8,092 bases of DNA. Source: Labilibaculum sp. (lineage in GTDB: Bacteria > Bacteroidota > Bacteroidia > Bacteroidales > Marinifilaceae). Below, one piece after another: positions 1-7,717 of this stretch. The stretch's first letter is position 1. Each line of letters opens with the position of its first letter. Below the pieces are notes generated by a model, which searched no databases, was not told the origin of the DNA, and saw only the letters and a list, made by a program, of their open reading frames with translations. The translations under genes were made by a program, and so were the position numbers. The DNA lies in NCBI GenBank assembly GCA_016743925.1, contig JADGFH010000245.1, positions 1-8,092 on the forward strand. The letters run 5' to 3'.

Positions 1-2756
1 GTAAGACCAATTTCGCAAGTCCGACTTGTTGAATAACCATTCTTTACTTCTGCAGGATGCTGAATCTTCAGATCTCTCAAACCATGATCATTTAGCTCGG
101 GATGAGTGAAGCCTCTATCGCCAGCAAAACCACAACAGTTTGTATCTGGTTTCACAACATTTGTTGCACATCTTTTAGCCAAGTCGACTAATTGATCGTC
201 AACACCAAGTTTTTTAGCGGAACAAACTGCAAATACCGAAACAGTTTCATTAACTGGTGTAAAGTTTAAATGATCTGCCAAATAATCTGTGATAAACTCG
301 ATAGGCTCGTACAATTTCAAGCTTGGTTCCATATTTTCCTTCATGGTATACAAGCAAGGACTCATATCGCACAAAATTGGATATTCGCCATTGTTACTTG
401 CTTTCTTTAAAGCTGCCTCTAAATTGTTCGATTTTTTGATTCCAGCTTCTTTGAAACCTTTGCTTAAGAATGCCATACCACAACAGTGTGTATTTATATT
501 CTCAGGGTAAATAATTTCATAACCAGCTTTCTGAATCAATTGCTCTATTTTCTTGGTTAGGGCTACTTTTTCGTCGTAATCTTTCGAAACCCCCATACTT
601 TGGTTGATACAGGATGGGAAGTAAACCACTTTTTTAGGATTGCTCTTGTTTACCGCAGGAGGCACAATTTTAGGTGCTCCCTTAGGGAACGCTTTGCTCC
701 AACGAGGAATTGTATTTCCTGATAAGCTTCGCACTCCACCCGAAATACCGCCCATTATTCCTGAGCCTAAAATGGAATGGAAGAAGTTAACTGTATTCAA
801 TCCCATTTTTGCATACGACTGTACCTTATCCATATTATCGGCACACCACATGGCATATTTCTTTGCCTTTGGCGATGCTTCTGCTGTTCGAAGATCTTTA
901 ACCAATTTACCAGTATCGATTTTAACCGGACAACTTAGTGCACACAAACTATCGGTAGCACACAATTGCAGTGCTTCGTAGTCAAATTGTTTAACTAGAT
1001 TAGCCAATTCGTGTGGCTTCTCTCCTGTAGCTTTTAAACGAGTAATTTCACGGAAAGTAGCAATTCGCTGGCGCGGACTTAAAGTTAGGTTGTGCGAAAC
1101 ACATACTGGCTCGCAGAATCCACACTCCATACACTGATCTATTTTTTCGTGAGCAGCTGGCAGTGGTTTTAAATCTTTTAGGTGAGCCTGCTCATCGGCA
1201 TTTAAAATTACACCCGGATTAATCAGATAACGAGGATCAAAAATTTCCTTGATCTGCTTCATCAAATTGTAAGCATCTGTTCCCCACTCCATTTCTACAT
1301 AAGGAGCCATGTTTCGGCCTGTACCGTGCTCTGCTTTAAGTGCACCATCGTAACGACCAACCACAAGATCTGCTAACTCATCCATGAATTTTGCATACCT
1401 GTCGATTTCGGACTGTGTACCAAAATCTTGTGTAAATACGAAGTGAAGGTTCCCTTCCAAGGCATGTCCGAAAATAACAGCTTCGGAATAGTCAAACTTC
1501 TTGAAAAGCTCTTGAAGATCTAAAGTTGCTTCGGCCAATTTTGGCACTGGGAAACAAACATCTTCGATAATTACAGTAGTTCCTACCTTACGCATTCCAC
1601 CTACGGTTGGCAATAATCCTTTACGGATTTTCCAAAGCATAGCAAATTCTCTTGGTACGTCGGTAAATTCAATTGGAATTTCAACCTCTATATCCTTAAC
1701 GGCATTTTTAATGATACCAATTTGTTCTTTTAACTTCTTTCCATCTTCGGCTCTGGTTTCGACTAAAATTGCAGATGCTCCTTCGGAAAGTGTTTTTAAG
1801 TATGCAGGAACTCCATCGTCGTTTTCAACAGAACGCAAAGCAGCTCTATCCATTAATTCGACTGAAGCTACTGGCTCCGATTTTAAGATCGAAACCGCTC
1901 TACAAGCTTTTTCAATATCTGGGTAAACCATCAACGAACTCGCCTTGAATTTGTGCTCGATTACCGTTTTGTAAACCACCTCGGAAATAAAGCCAAGTGT
2001 TCCTTCAGAACCAATCATGATATGTGTTAAAATATCGATTGGATCGGAATAATCAACCAGTGCATTTAAGCTGTAACCAGTTGTGTTCTTCATTTTGAAT
2101 TTTTCGCGTATACGAGCATTCAAAGTTTTGTTGTTGCTAACATCGATAGCCAATTGGCCTAAATCGTTTAGCAAGTTGGCATGCGTATTTTTAAAATCGG
2201 CAATGCTTTCTTTACAAGAAGTATCTAAAACAGTTCCATCGTGTAAAATAACACGAATAGAGTCGATTGTTTTGTACGAATTTTCGGAAGTACCACAACA
2301 CATTCCCGATGCATTGTTAGCAGCAATACCACCAATCATAGCAGCATTAATGGAAGCTGGATCGGGTCCAATCTTCATTCCATAAGGAGCCAATAGCTGA
2401 TTGGCACGTGCTCCTGTAATTCCTGGCTGAAGTCTAATTTTAGCTCCTTTATCAAGAATGCTATGCTTTTTCCAATGATCGCCCGCAACTACTAAAACAG
2501 AATCGCTAATTGCTTGCCCCGACAAACTGGTTCCTGCGGCTCGGTAGGTAACCGGGATATCCAAATCGTTGCACTCACGCATGATAAGGCTTACCTCAGC
2601 TTCGCTTTTCGATTTGATTACCAGTTTAGGAATTAAACGATAAAAACTAGCATCGGTTCCCCAAGCCAATGTATGAAGTGGATCATGAAACATACGATCT
2701 TTAGTAATCGTTTTTAACAATCGTTCATGTAATATTTTATATTCTCCTGTAAGCAT
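1..2756 (-). CDS. dld: D-lactate dehydrogenase (Dld-II type FAD/4Fe-4S flavoprotein), 3' end cut by window edge
   Basis: Probably oxidises D-lactate (or a related 2-hydroxyacid) to pyruvate and passes electrons through Fe-S clusters to the respiratory chain. I translated 918 codons without a stop. The FAD-binding domain carries GGIAANNASGM at residues 142-152 and GSEGTLGF at 249-256. The FAD-oxidase C-terminal domain carries HALEGNLH at 431-438 and EHGTGR at 476-481. A ferredoxin-like part follows, with cysteines 542/545/548/552 and 599/605/609. Two CCG-type segments have C716 and CCG at 758-760, then C796/C801, C845 and CCG at 874-876. The ATG at 2756 is the first start after an in-frame TAA at 2769-2771. 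Relatives are about 930-1000 residues, so roughly 15-30 residues are probably missing beyond base 1. Shewanella Dld-II is the closest characterised analogue by architecture and neighbourhood. A D-2-hydroxyglutarate dehydrogenase (YdiJ-like) role cannot be excluded, but the lactate permease and lut genes next door favour lactate. Confidence 0.9.
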   Translation of the reverse strand, partial: MLTGEYKILHERLLKTITKDRMFHDPLHTLAWGTDASFYRLIPKLVIKSKSEAEVSLIMRECNDLDIPVTYRAAGTSLSGQAISDSVLVVAGDHWKKHSILDKGAKIRLQPGITGARANQLLAPYGMKIGPDPASINAAMIGGIAANNASGMCCGTSENSYKTIDSIRVILHDGTVLDTSCKESIADFKNTHANLLNDLGQLAIDVSNNKTLNARIREKFKMKNTTGYSLNALVDYSDPIDILTHIMIGSEGTLGFISEVVYKTVIEHKFKASSLMVYPDIEKACRAVSILKSEPVASVELMDRAALRSVENDDGVPAYLKTLSEGASAILVETRAEDGKKLKEQIGIIKNAVKDIEVEIPIEFTDVPREFAMLWKIRKGLLPTVGGMRKVGTTVIIEDVCFPVPKLAEATLDLQELFKKFDYSEAVIFGHALEGNLHFVFTQDFGTQSEIDRYAKFMDELADLVVGRYDGALKAEHGTGRNMAPYVEMEWGTDAYNLMKQIKEIFDPRYLINPGVILNADEQAHLKDLKPLPAAHEKIDQCMECGFCEPVCVSHNLTLSPRQRIATFREITRLKATGEKPHELANLVKQFDYEALQLCATDSLCALSCPVKIDTGKLVKDLRTAEASPKAKKYAMWCADNMDKVQSYAKMGLNTVNFFHSILGSGIMGGISGGVRSLSGNTIPRWSKAFPKGAPKIVPPAVNKSNPKKVVYFPSCINQSMGVSKDYDEKVALTKKIEQLIQKAGYEIIYPENINTHCCGMAFLSKGFKEAGIKKSNNLEAALKKASNNGEYPILCDMSPCLYTMKENMEPSLKLYEPIEFITDYLADHLNFTPVNETVSVFAVCSAKKLGVDDQLVDLAKRCATNVVKPDTNCCGFAGDRGFTHPELNDHGLRDLKIQHPAEVKNGYSTSRTCEIGL

Positions 2757-2817
2757 CTTTCGTCGATTTTATTTTTCGGTCATCCTAATTAACAAATATT
2801 TGGCAATTCTCTCCAAT

Positions 2818-2837
2818 ATACAATTGGTAACTTGTAT
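2818..2837. promoter_or_regulatory. Inverted repeat at the predicted dld transcription start (candidate operator)
   Basis: The sequence is ATACAA, eight spacer bases, then TTGTAT: a perfect 6+6 inverted repeat. It begins three bases downstream of the -7 element and so covers the predicted transcription start, a classic position for a repressor site. The arms are short and the surroundings are AT-rich, so chance is possible. The regulator is unknown. Confidence 0.3.
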
Positions 2838-2839
2838 GA

Positions 2840-2847
2840 CAAATATA
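2840..2847 (-). promoter_or_regulatory. Bacteroidota-type -7 promoter element of dld
   Basis: On the minus strand this reads TATATTTG, an exact match to the TAnnTTTG -7 consensus of the Bacteroidota primary sigma factor. It lies about 84 bases before the dld ATG and just past the terminator of the permease operon. The expected TTTG about 19-21 bases further upstream is not clear: the sequence there is TTCT within the terminator's T-tract, so the -33 box is weak. Transcription would start near 2833-2835, leaving a leader of about 75-80 bases. Confidence 0.55.
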
Positions 2848-2860
2848 CGCTTTCAATCTT

Positions 2861-2900
2861 AAAAAAAGAACCATATATCCGCGAAAGCGAATACATGGTT
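2861..2900 (-). terminator. Rho-independent terminator of the lut-lctP operon
   Basis: Read on the minus strand, arm AACCATGTATTCGC (2900-2887), loop TTTC (2886-2883) and arm GCGGATATATGGTT (2882-2869) pair over all 14 positions, with two G-U wobbles in RNA. The 3' arm is followed directly by CTTTTTTT. It starts six bases past the permease stop codon. On the plus strand no T-run follows the hairpin, so it acts in one direction only. Confidence 0.9.
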
Positions 2901-2906
2901 GATATA

Positions 2907-4565
2907 TTACAATGGCAGCGGATTAAAACCTGATGATATTAAGATCACCACAATAATCATTACCATTAAATAGTAGATGAATGCTGGAATTGCATTTCGT
3001 CGAATGATTGTACCTTCGGCACCAATACATCCAACTGTAGCGCAAACTGCAACCACATTGTTTACACATATCATATTACCCAAAGCAGCACCAATTGTTT
3101 GCACCGCTACGATTAATACTTGAGGAATACCTAAAATAGTTGCTGTTTCGAATTGAAGAGAAGCAAACAACAAGTTAGATACGGTTGCCGAACCAGACAT
3201 AAAGGATCCTAATACCCCTACAATTGGCGCAATAATTGGATATGCATTACCTGATAAATCGGCAATTGCTGTAGCCATAGTAGTTAACATACTATCCATT
3301 CCTGCTCCGTTGGTTCCCGATTTTAACATTAACTGAACCATTGCAACACCTGCAAATAAGGCAATTGCTGCCCCACTAATTTGCTTAAAGGTTGTTTTCC
3401 AAGATGTAAGTACCTGCTTAGGCGACATTTTATGCATAAAATTGGTGATAACAGCTACCAATATAAAAGGAATTGTTCCTGGTAGGTATGCCCATTTTAA
3501 TACATAAGTTAATCCTTCTATATCGAAAATATTAGAAAGTGTAACTGTTTGAGCAGCTAACCATCCTTTTAATCCTAAAGAAGGAATACGAGTAACTACT
3601 AATATAATAGCGATTAATACATATGGCATCCAAGCTTTCACTAATCCCATTTTTGCCTCGCCTGTGTCGCCAGTTGTATCGTTAGATAACCAGCTTTTAT
3701 CCCATTCTGACTTAGGAGGGAAATCCCATGATTTCTTAGGCATTAAGAATCCATTTTTAGCAGCTAGAATAATAATTCCTAATCCGATAAATGCTCCTAA
3801 TAAAGATGGAAGATCGGGTCCTAATGTTGAAGCAATAACAACATATGGTACTGCAAATGCTAAACCAGCAAAAATTGCAAATGGTGCAGCAGCTAATGCA
3901 GGCTTAATCGATTTTTCTTTACCAAAAAACTTGGTCATGATCATGATACCCAATAACGGTACAAAAATACCTACTATAGCATTTGGTATGGCAACCCACT
4001 CGGTTAATGCCATTTTAAAAACTTCAGGATTGGCACCTATATCGGAAAGATTTTGCTCAAGCGTAACCATAGCACCACCACTAATTGGTGTTCCTACTGC
4101 TCCGTAAGGTACTGGTACCGAATTAAAAATTAAGGCAACCATTGCTGCGGCTAATGGGGGGAATCCGAGACCAACCAAAAGTGGTCCGGCTAAAGCAGCA
4201 GGTGTTCCAAATCCGGCAGCACCTTCGATAAATGCTCCAAACATGAAACCAATGATAATGGCTTGAATTCTTCTGTCGGTGGTAATTCCACTAAAACCAT
4301 TGTTAATGGTTGTCATTGCACCCGACAACTTCATGGTATTTAGGATGAGAATTGCACCAAAAATAATGATGAGAATATCCATGGCTTTTAGAAAACCAAA
4401 AACAGAATATCCCATAATGTGAAATATATCAATCTCCCACACTGTGTGAGCAACTATCACAGCTAAGAGCAGCGATAAAGGTAAAGCCTTTTTTGCTCCC
4501 CAATTGAAGCCTACCATTAAAACAATGGTTAATAAAATAGGCGAAAAAGCTAATAATGCGTCCAT
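2907..4565 (-). CDS. lctP: L-lactate permease, LctP family
   Basis: Inner-membrane carrier of the lactate permease family (LctP/LldP/GlcA), taking up L- and probably D-lactate, most likely with protons. The 552-residue length matches the family (about 550). Hydrophobic segments run almost end to end. The family signature is plain: EGAAGFGTPAALAGPLLVGLGF at about 114-135, then PVPYGAVGTPISGG at 151-164. In the C-terminal half are GSFMSGSATVSNLLF (453-467) and IGAALGNMICVNNVVAVCATVG (491-512). One long soluble stretch at about 276-305, rich in K, D and S, separates the two membrane halves. It starts 17 bases after the small 63-residue gene and 221 bases after the lutB-lutA stop, so it looks like the last gene of the lut operon, closed by the terminator at 2861-2900. 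The leader is A/T-rich without a Shine-Dalgarno, as is usual in this phylum. Confidence 0.96.
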   Translation of the reverse strand: MDALLAFSPILLTIVLMVGFNWGAKKALPLSLLLAVIVAHTVWEIDIFHIMGYSVFGFLKAMDILIIIFGAILILNTMKLSGAMTTINNGFSGITTDRRIQAIIIGFMFGAFIEGAAGFGTPAALAGPLLVGLGFPPLAAAMVALIFNSVPVPYGAVGTPISGGAMVTLEQNLSDIGANPEVFKMALTEWVAIPNAIVGIFVPLLGIMIMTKFFGKEKSIKPALAAAPFAIFAGLAFAVPYVVIASTLGPDLPSLLGAFIGLGIIILAAKNGFLMPKKSWDFPPKSEWDKSWLSNDTTGDTGEAKMGLVKAWMPYVLIAIILVVTRIPSLGLKGWLAAQTVTLSNIFDIEGLTYVLKWAYLPGTIPFILVAVITNFMHKMSPKQVLTSWKTTFKQISGAAIALFAGVAMVQLMLKSGTNGAGMDSMLTTMATAIADLSGNAYPIIAPIVGVLGSFMSGSATVSNLLFASLQFETATILGIPQVLIVAVQTIGAALGNMICVNNVVAVCATVGCIGAEGTIIRRNAIPAFIYYLMVMIIVVILISSGFNPLPL

Positions 4566-4582
4566 AAAAAAATAGTTTAGGT

Positions 4583-4774
4583 TTAATTATAAATTGTGTT
4601 GATGTTTTTTGTAAATGGGTTAGATCTACTGTATTTTTCGTTTACCGATTTGTCTATTTTCTTTAAGTCTCCGAACTTAGCACTCGAGTGCATTAAAGAA
4701 TCTAAAGCATTCAGTTTTTGTTTTAAGTCCTTCAAACTTTTATTGATATCAATTCTATCATTTTCAAAGTCCAT
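4583..4774 (-). CDS. Small hypothetical protein, 63 residues, within the lut operon
   Basis: I do not recognise this protein. It fills the gap between lutB-lutA and lctP with 12 bases before it and 17 after, which is the main reason to believe it. It starts MDFENDRIDINKSLKDLKQK; residues about 8-28 have leucine/isoleucine spacing suited to an amphipathic or short coiled-coil helix. The rest is polar (K, D, S, N) and ends in TIYN. There is no cysteine, no signal peptide and no membrane segment, so it should be a cytosolic accessory protein if it is made. AAAAAGG directly precedes the ATG. A partly overlapping plus-strand reading frame (4596-4835) is hydrophobic and runs into the lutB-lutA 3' end, so it is less credible. 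A role with the permease or the lactate oxidase is a guess from position alone. Confidence 0.6.
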   Translation of the reverse strand: MDFENDRIDINKSLKDLKQKLNALDSLMHSSAKFGDLKKIDKSVNEKYSRSNPFTKNINTIYN

Positions 4775-4786
4775 CCTTTTTATTTT

Positions 4787-6937
4787 TTATTTCTCAATGA
4801 TTTCCACATACTTTTCAATGAATTCTGTTAAGTGAAGCACTTTTACAGGCACATTTTTGTGCATTAATCCACCATTAATTTGCATTACACATCCCGGACA
4901 ATCTGTAACCAATATCTCGGCATTACTGGCTTCGATATTTTCAATTTTCTTGGTTAAGATTCCTTCTGAAATGGTTGCAAAGTCGAGAGAATATGTTCCA
5001 CCAAAACCACAACACACATTGCTATCGGTTAATGGAATAAATTGTTTTCCTAATAAATTGGAAAGGAAAGATTCTGCGGAATAATCCAATGATCTGGAAT
5101 CATGACAAGGCGTGTGATAGGTCACCTTTTTATTTCCTTTTACTTTAAAACGGATGTTGTTATCTTCTAAAAACTTCCCTATTGGTGTTACCATATCTCC
5201 CAATTGAGCTGCTTTTTTATAGCGATTTGGATCTTCTTTGGTGAAGTCTAAAAATTCGTGCTTAATTGCTCCTCCACATGTAGGGCACAACACCAATAGC
5301 GCTTCATAATCTTTAGGTCCTTGCAGGTTATCAAGTGTATTGTAAATCATGGTTTTCGCATTTTCAGGATCACCTGATGCAATTGCAGGAATACCACAAC
5401 AAGCTGCCTTTTTAGGAATATCAACCTGAATACCACTCTTCTGAAGTAATTTCACCATTGTTAATCCCATTTCTGGATAGAAATATTCGATAGCACAACC
5501 TGGATAGAAGAATACTTTTCGATCGGAAGTAAACTGATCGTAAGCCTCTTTATAAAAGCGTTTGCTAAATGTTTTTGAAGCCAAAGCTGGGAATTTTCTA
5601 AAATCCATTTCTTTAGGCAACATTGGAACCGTGCCAATTATTTTTTCCTGATTTGTTTTGTTGGTTTTCGTTAATGGAAATTGGAAATTTGCACCTAGGC
5701 TCAATACCGATTTCATTCTGTCAGGCTTTGCAACCAAACTCTTAAACACTTTCTTTTTTATTGGGTTGATGCCATATTTTTTACCGACAACCAATTTCAA
5801 ATCAGAAATTAAAGTCTGTAAATCAATGCCTGAAGGGCAATTAAAAGAACAAGCACGACAACCAATACACATTTTTAAAATGTCCTTAGCTGCTTCATCT
5901 CCTTGGTATAGTGCTGTTAAAATTAATCCTATTGAACCGATGTAACGATCGCCATAAACATGACCACCCACCATTTCGTAAGCAGGGCAAATGTTAGCAC
6001 AACTACCACAACGTACACACTTAAGCGCTTCTTTAAACTTTGGATGCTCGAAAAATGCCAAACGACCGTTGTCTAAAAACACATAGTGAGTTTCCTTTAC
6101 GCCATCAGCACTTTTATGAGATGGCACTCTACCTTTAATCCAAGTAGTATAGGATGTAATGGTTTGTCCGGTTGCACTTTTCGGCAATACACGAACAATA
6201 TCTAGGGCTTGATTAAAATCATCGCACAATTTCTCGTATCCGACTAAAACGATATGCACTGGTGGTACTGTTGACGATAAGCGAGCATTACCTTCGTTGG
6301 TTACCAAACCAATTGTTCCCGTGCTTGCCACTGCAACATTAGCCCCAGTCATTCCCACACCCGATTTAAAATATGAGCTACGCAGAAATCGACGAGCAAT
6401 TTCTACCATCGCCTTAATGTCTTCTGGGTCTACTGCTTCTCCGGTATAATCGGAAAATATTTTCGCAACTTGCTGTCTTGTTTTGTGAATGGCCGGCATT
6501 ACCATGTGAGATGGATGCTCATCGGCCAATTGAAGAATCCACTCCCCCAAATCGGTTTCGATTGGTTGCAGACCTTCCTTCTCTAAATAATGGTTTAGTA
6601 AAATCTCTTCTGATGTCATCGATTTACTTTTCACCATGTATTTGGCATCGTGCTTTTTCATTACATCGGCAATGTATTTGCAAGCATCCTCGCCTGTTTT
6701 TGCCTGAAACACTTTACAACCATGCTTTTCAACATTGGCTTTAAACAAATTGAATTGTTGCATTACCTTGTTTAAGTCACGATCTTTAATATCGTGCACC
6801 CGTGTTCTTAGTGCTTCAAAGTCTAATCCTTTATATGCATTGTCTTTAGAAGCCTTATATGCTGTAGCAAAACCTTTAAGGTTCTTGTACAAAACCTCGT
6901 CGTTTATTTTTTCCTGAATTTTATCTTGTATGTTCAT
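4787..6937 (-). CDS. lutB: Fused LutB-LutA lactate oxidation iron-sulfur protein
   Basis: Combines in one 716-residue chain two subunits that are separate in Bacillus (LutB, LutA) and Shewanella (LldF, LldE). With LutC it should oxidise L-lactate to pyruvate in the cytoplasm. The N-terminal LUD domain (about 60-290) has SKSMTSEEI at 103-111, ETDLGEWILQLA at 127-138, HMVMPAIHKTR at 144-154 and TGANVAVASTGTIG with NEGNARL at 197-220. Two 4Fe-4S motifs follow: C307/C310/C313/C317-P and C357/C360/C363/C367-P. The LutA part (about 472-710) has two CCG domains: YPGC at 478-481, CCG at 513-515 and CPTCGG at 551-556; then C611-H, CCG at 642-644 and CPGC at 680-683. All expected cysteines are present. 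The start lies nine bases after the lutC stop, with a weak AGAAG before the ATG, so the two are probably co-transcribed. The linker at about 370-470 has no motif I can name. Confidence 0.93.
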   Translation of the reverse strand: MNIQDKIQEKINDEVLYKNLKGFATAYKASKDNAYKGLDFEALRTRVHDIKDRDLNKVMQQFNLFKANVEKHGCKVFQAKTGEDACKYIADVMKKHDAKYMVKSKSMTSEEILLNHYLEKEGLQPIETDLGEWILQLADEHPSHMVMPAIHKTRQQVAKIFSDYTGEAVDPEDIKAMVEIARRFLRSSYFKSGVGMTGANVAVASTGTIGLVTNEGNARLSSTVPPVHIVLVGYEKLCDDFNQALDIVRVLPKSATGQTITSYTTWIKGRVPSHKSADGVKETHYVFLDNGRLAFFEHPKFKEALKCVRCGSCANICPAYEMVGGHVYGDRYIGSIGLILTALYQGDEAAKDILKMCIGCRACSFNCPSGIDLQTLISDLKLVVGKKYGINPIKKKVFKSLVAKPDRMKSVLSLGANFQFPLTKTNKTNQEKIIGTVPMLPKEMDFRKFPALASKTFSKRFYKEAYDQFTSDRKVFFYPGCAIEYFYPEMGLTMVKLLQKSGIQVDIPKKAACCGIPAIASGDPENAKTMIYNTLDNLQGPKDYEALLVLCPTCGGAIKHEFLDFTKEDPNRYKKAAQLGDMVTPIGKFLEDNNIRFKVKGNKKVTYHTPCHDSRSLDYSAESFLSNLLGKQFIPLTDSNVCCGFGGTYSLDFATISEGILTKKIENIEASNAEILVTDCPGCVMQINGGLMHKNVPVKVLHLTEFIEKYVEIIEK

Positions 6938-6946
6938 GGCTTCTTT

Positions 6947-7420
6947 TTATAAATCGTTTAAAATATAAACCTTCATCTCTTTGGGTCCGTGCACTCCAAC
7001 CGTTAACACACGCTCGATATCGGCGGTTCGACTAGCACCCGTAATAAAAGCAACATAGCCTCCCATATCTGCAGTTCTTTCTTCGATGAAATCGGCTACA
7101 TCATTTAAACTGGCAACCAGTTTACTTATGGGCATAACAACAAATAACTTTTCTGCCAAACAGGTTGCCAAACGTTTGTTTTCGTTACAGCTATCGATAA
7201 CTACTGTTCCCGTTTCAGCTATTGCGTAATCAACTTCGACAAGAGCATTTTTGATGCCCGCTTCGCCTGCTTGTGTATCTTTTAGTTGAGCGAAACTTTG
7301 AACATCGATGTATTCAAAACTTTCCTTGCTTAAGAGAATTTTAAATTCATCAGAAGACAGAATTTGGTTTTCATTTCCGACCAGTGCTGATTTGTCTAAA
7401 AAGAGTTCTAGCTTATTCAT
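6947..7420 (-). CDS. lutC: LutC (LldG) LUD-domain lactate utilization protein, short form
   Basis: Third component of the LutABC/LldEFG L-lactate oxidation system, acting with the fused LutB-LutA protein encoded nine bases downstream. The LUD core is clear: VDYAIAETGTVV at 63-74 and FITGASRTADIERVLTVGVHGP at 125-146, ending in KVYIL. There are no cysteine motifs, as expected for this subunit. At 157 residues it is shorter than Bacillus LutC (about 240) and lacks much of the N-terminal region, but the conserved core is intact. The start is fixed by an in-frame TAA five codons upstream of the ATG. It is the first recognised gene of the operon. The leader is A/T-rich without a Shine-Dalgarno, and its ATG overlaps the stop of a 32-codon upstream ORF (ATGA), so translational coupling is possible. 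Confidence 0.9.
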   Translation of the reverse strand: MNKLELFLDKSALVGNENQILSSDEFKILLSKESFEYIDVQSFAQLKDTQAGEAGIKNALVEVDYAIAETGTVVIDSCNENKRLATCLAEKLFVVMPISKLVASLNDVADFIEERTADMGGYVAFITGASRTADIERVLTVGVHGPKEMKVYILNDL

Positions 7421-7515
7421 ATGATTATAATTTTAAGTTTTTGCCATATGGAACTTACCATGCAAGGATAATCATCTCCTTGTGTGTCAAAATAGATTTG
7501 GCACGGACGTTTCAT
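7417..7515 (-). CDS. Possible 32-codon leader ORF overlapping the lutC start
   Basis: An ATG at 7515 opens 32 codons ending in TGA at 7417-7419, and the ATG of lutC shares two of those bases (ATGA arrangement). The peptide starts MKRPCQIYFD, has cysteines 5 and 18, and ends in a basic-hydrophobic KLKIIII tail. An in-frame TAA two codons upstream means it cannot be longer. No Shine-Dalgarno is seen, which says little in this phylum. I recognise no family. It may be a leader peptide coupled to lutC translation or a chance frame; length alone cannot decide. Confidence 0.25.
   Translation of the reverse strand: MKRPCQIYFDTQGDDYPCMVSSIWQKLKIIII
7463..7482 (-). repeat. Short inverted repeat in the lutC leader
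   Basis: CAAGGA, eight bases, TCCTTG forms a possible six-pair hairpin in the minus-strand leader about 45-60 bases before the lutC ATG. In the minus orientation one arm contains AAGGAG followed at once by ATG, but that start opens only six codons. It lies inside the 32-codon leader ORF. It may affect leader structure but is too short to call a regulator. Confidence 0.2.
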
Positions 7516-7701
7516 ATGTTATAGATTTTAAAAGATTTGTCTGAAAAGGTTGACTATTTGGGAATGTGACTAACCAAGAGGAATGCCAAGAATTTCGCAC
7601 ATTCACTATTCAGAATCATTCTATTCGCCTTCTTGCTGATTACGTACCACTTAGCGCATGCAAAGGTTTTCGGTCGTCGTGGTTTAAAACGTTTTCGGGA
7701 C

Positions 7702-7717
7702 TGTTCATATTTGAACA
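7702..7717. promoter_or_regulatory. TGTTCA-N4-TGAACA palindrome (candidate operator)
   Basis: A perfect 6+6 inverted repeat with spacer TATT, about 285 bases upstream of lutC. Its half-site (TTGAACA) recurs nearby at 7743, 7761 (as TTGAACG) and 7808, so it looks like one member of a group of binding sites and not an isolated palindrome. The regulator is unknown. Confidence 0.35.

Noticed and set aside
640..981. 113-codon plus-strand reading frame, with similar frames at 289-510, 1711-1926 and 2083-2385
   Set aside because: All are antisense to the continuous dld reading frame, which has intact FAD and Fe-S motifs through these positions.
3664..4107. 147-codon plus-strand reading frame
   Set aside because: It lies wholly inside the permease gene on the opposite strand, whose membrane-family motifs are unmistakable; a shadow frame.
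4596..4835. 79-codon hydrophobic plus-strand frame opposite the 63-residue gene
   Set aside because: It overlaps the 3' end of lutB-lutA and is convergent with the operon; its hydrophobicity is what the complement of polar, lysine-rich codons gives.
7493..7500. TAGATTTG on the plus strand, an exact match to the Bacteroidota -7 consensus
   Set aside because: No TTTG lies at the right distance upstream and no plus-strand gene follows; it also falls inside the probable lutC leader.
7498..7514. Sigma-54-like sequence TTGGCACG-N4-TTTCA on the plus strand
   Set aside because: It lacks the nearly invariant GC of the -12 element (TC instead), points away from the lactate genes, and no plus-strand gene follows within the window.
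7574..7589. Sigma-54-like TTGGCAT-N5-TTGG on the minus strand, facing lutC
   Set aside because: The -12 element reads GG instead of GC and the -24 element has a further mismatch; a match this loose is expected by chance.
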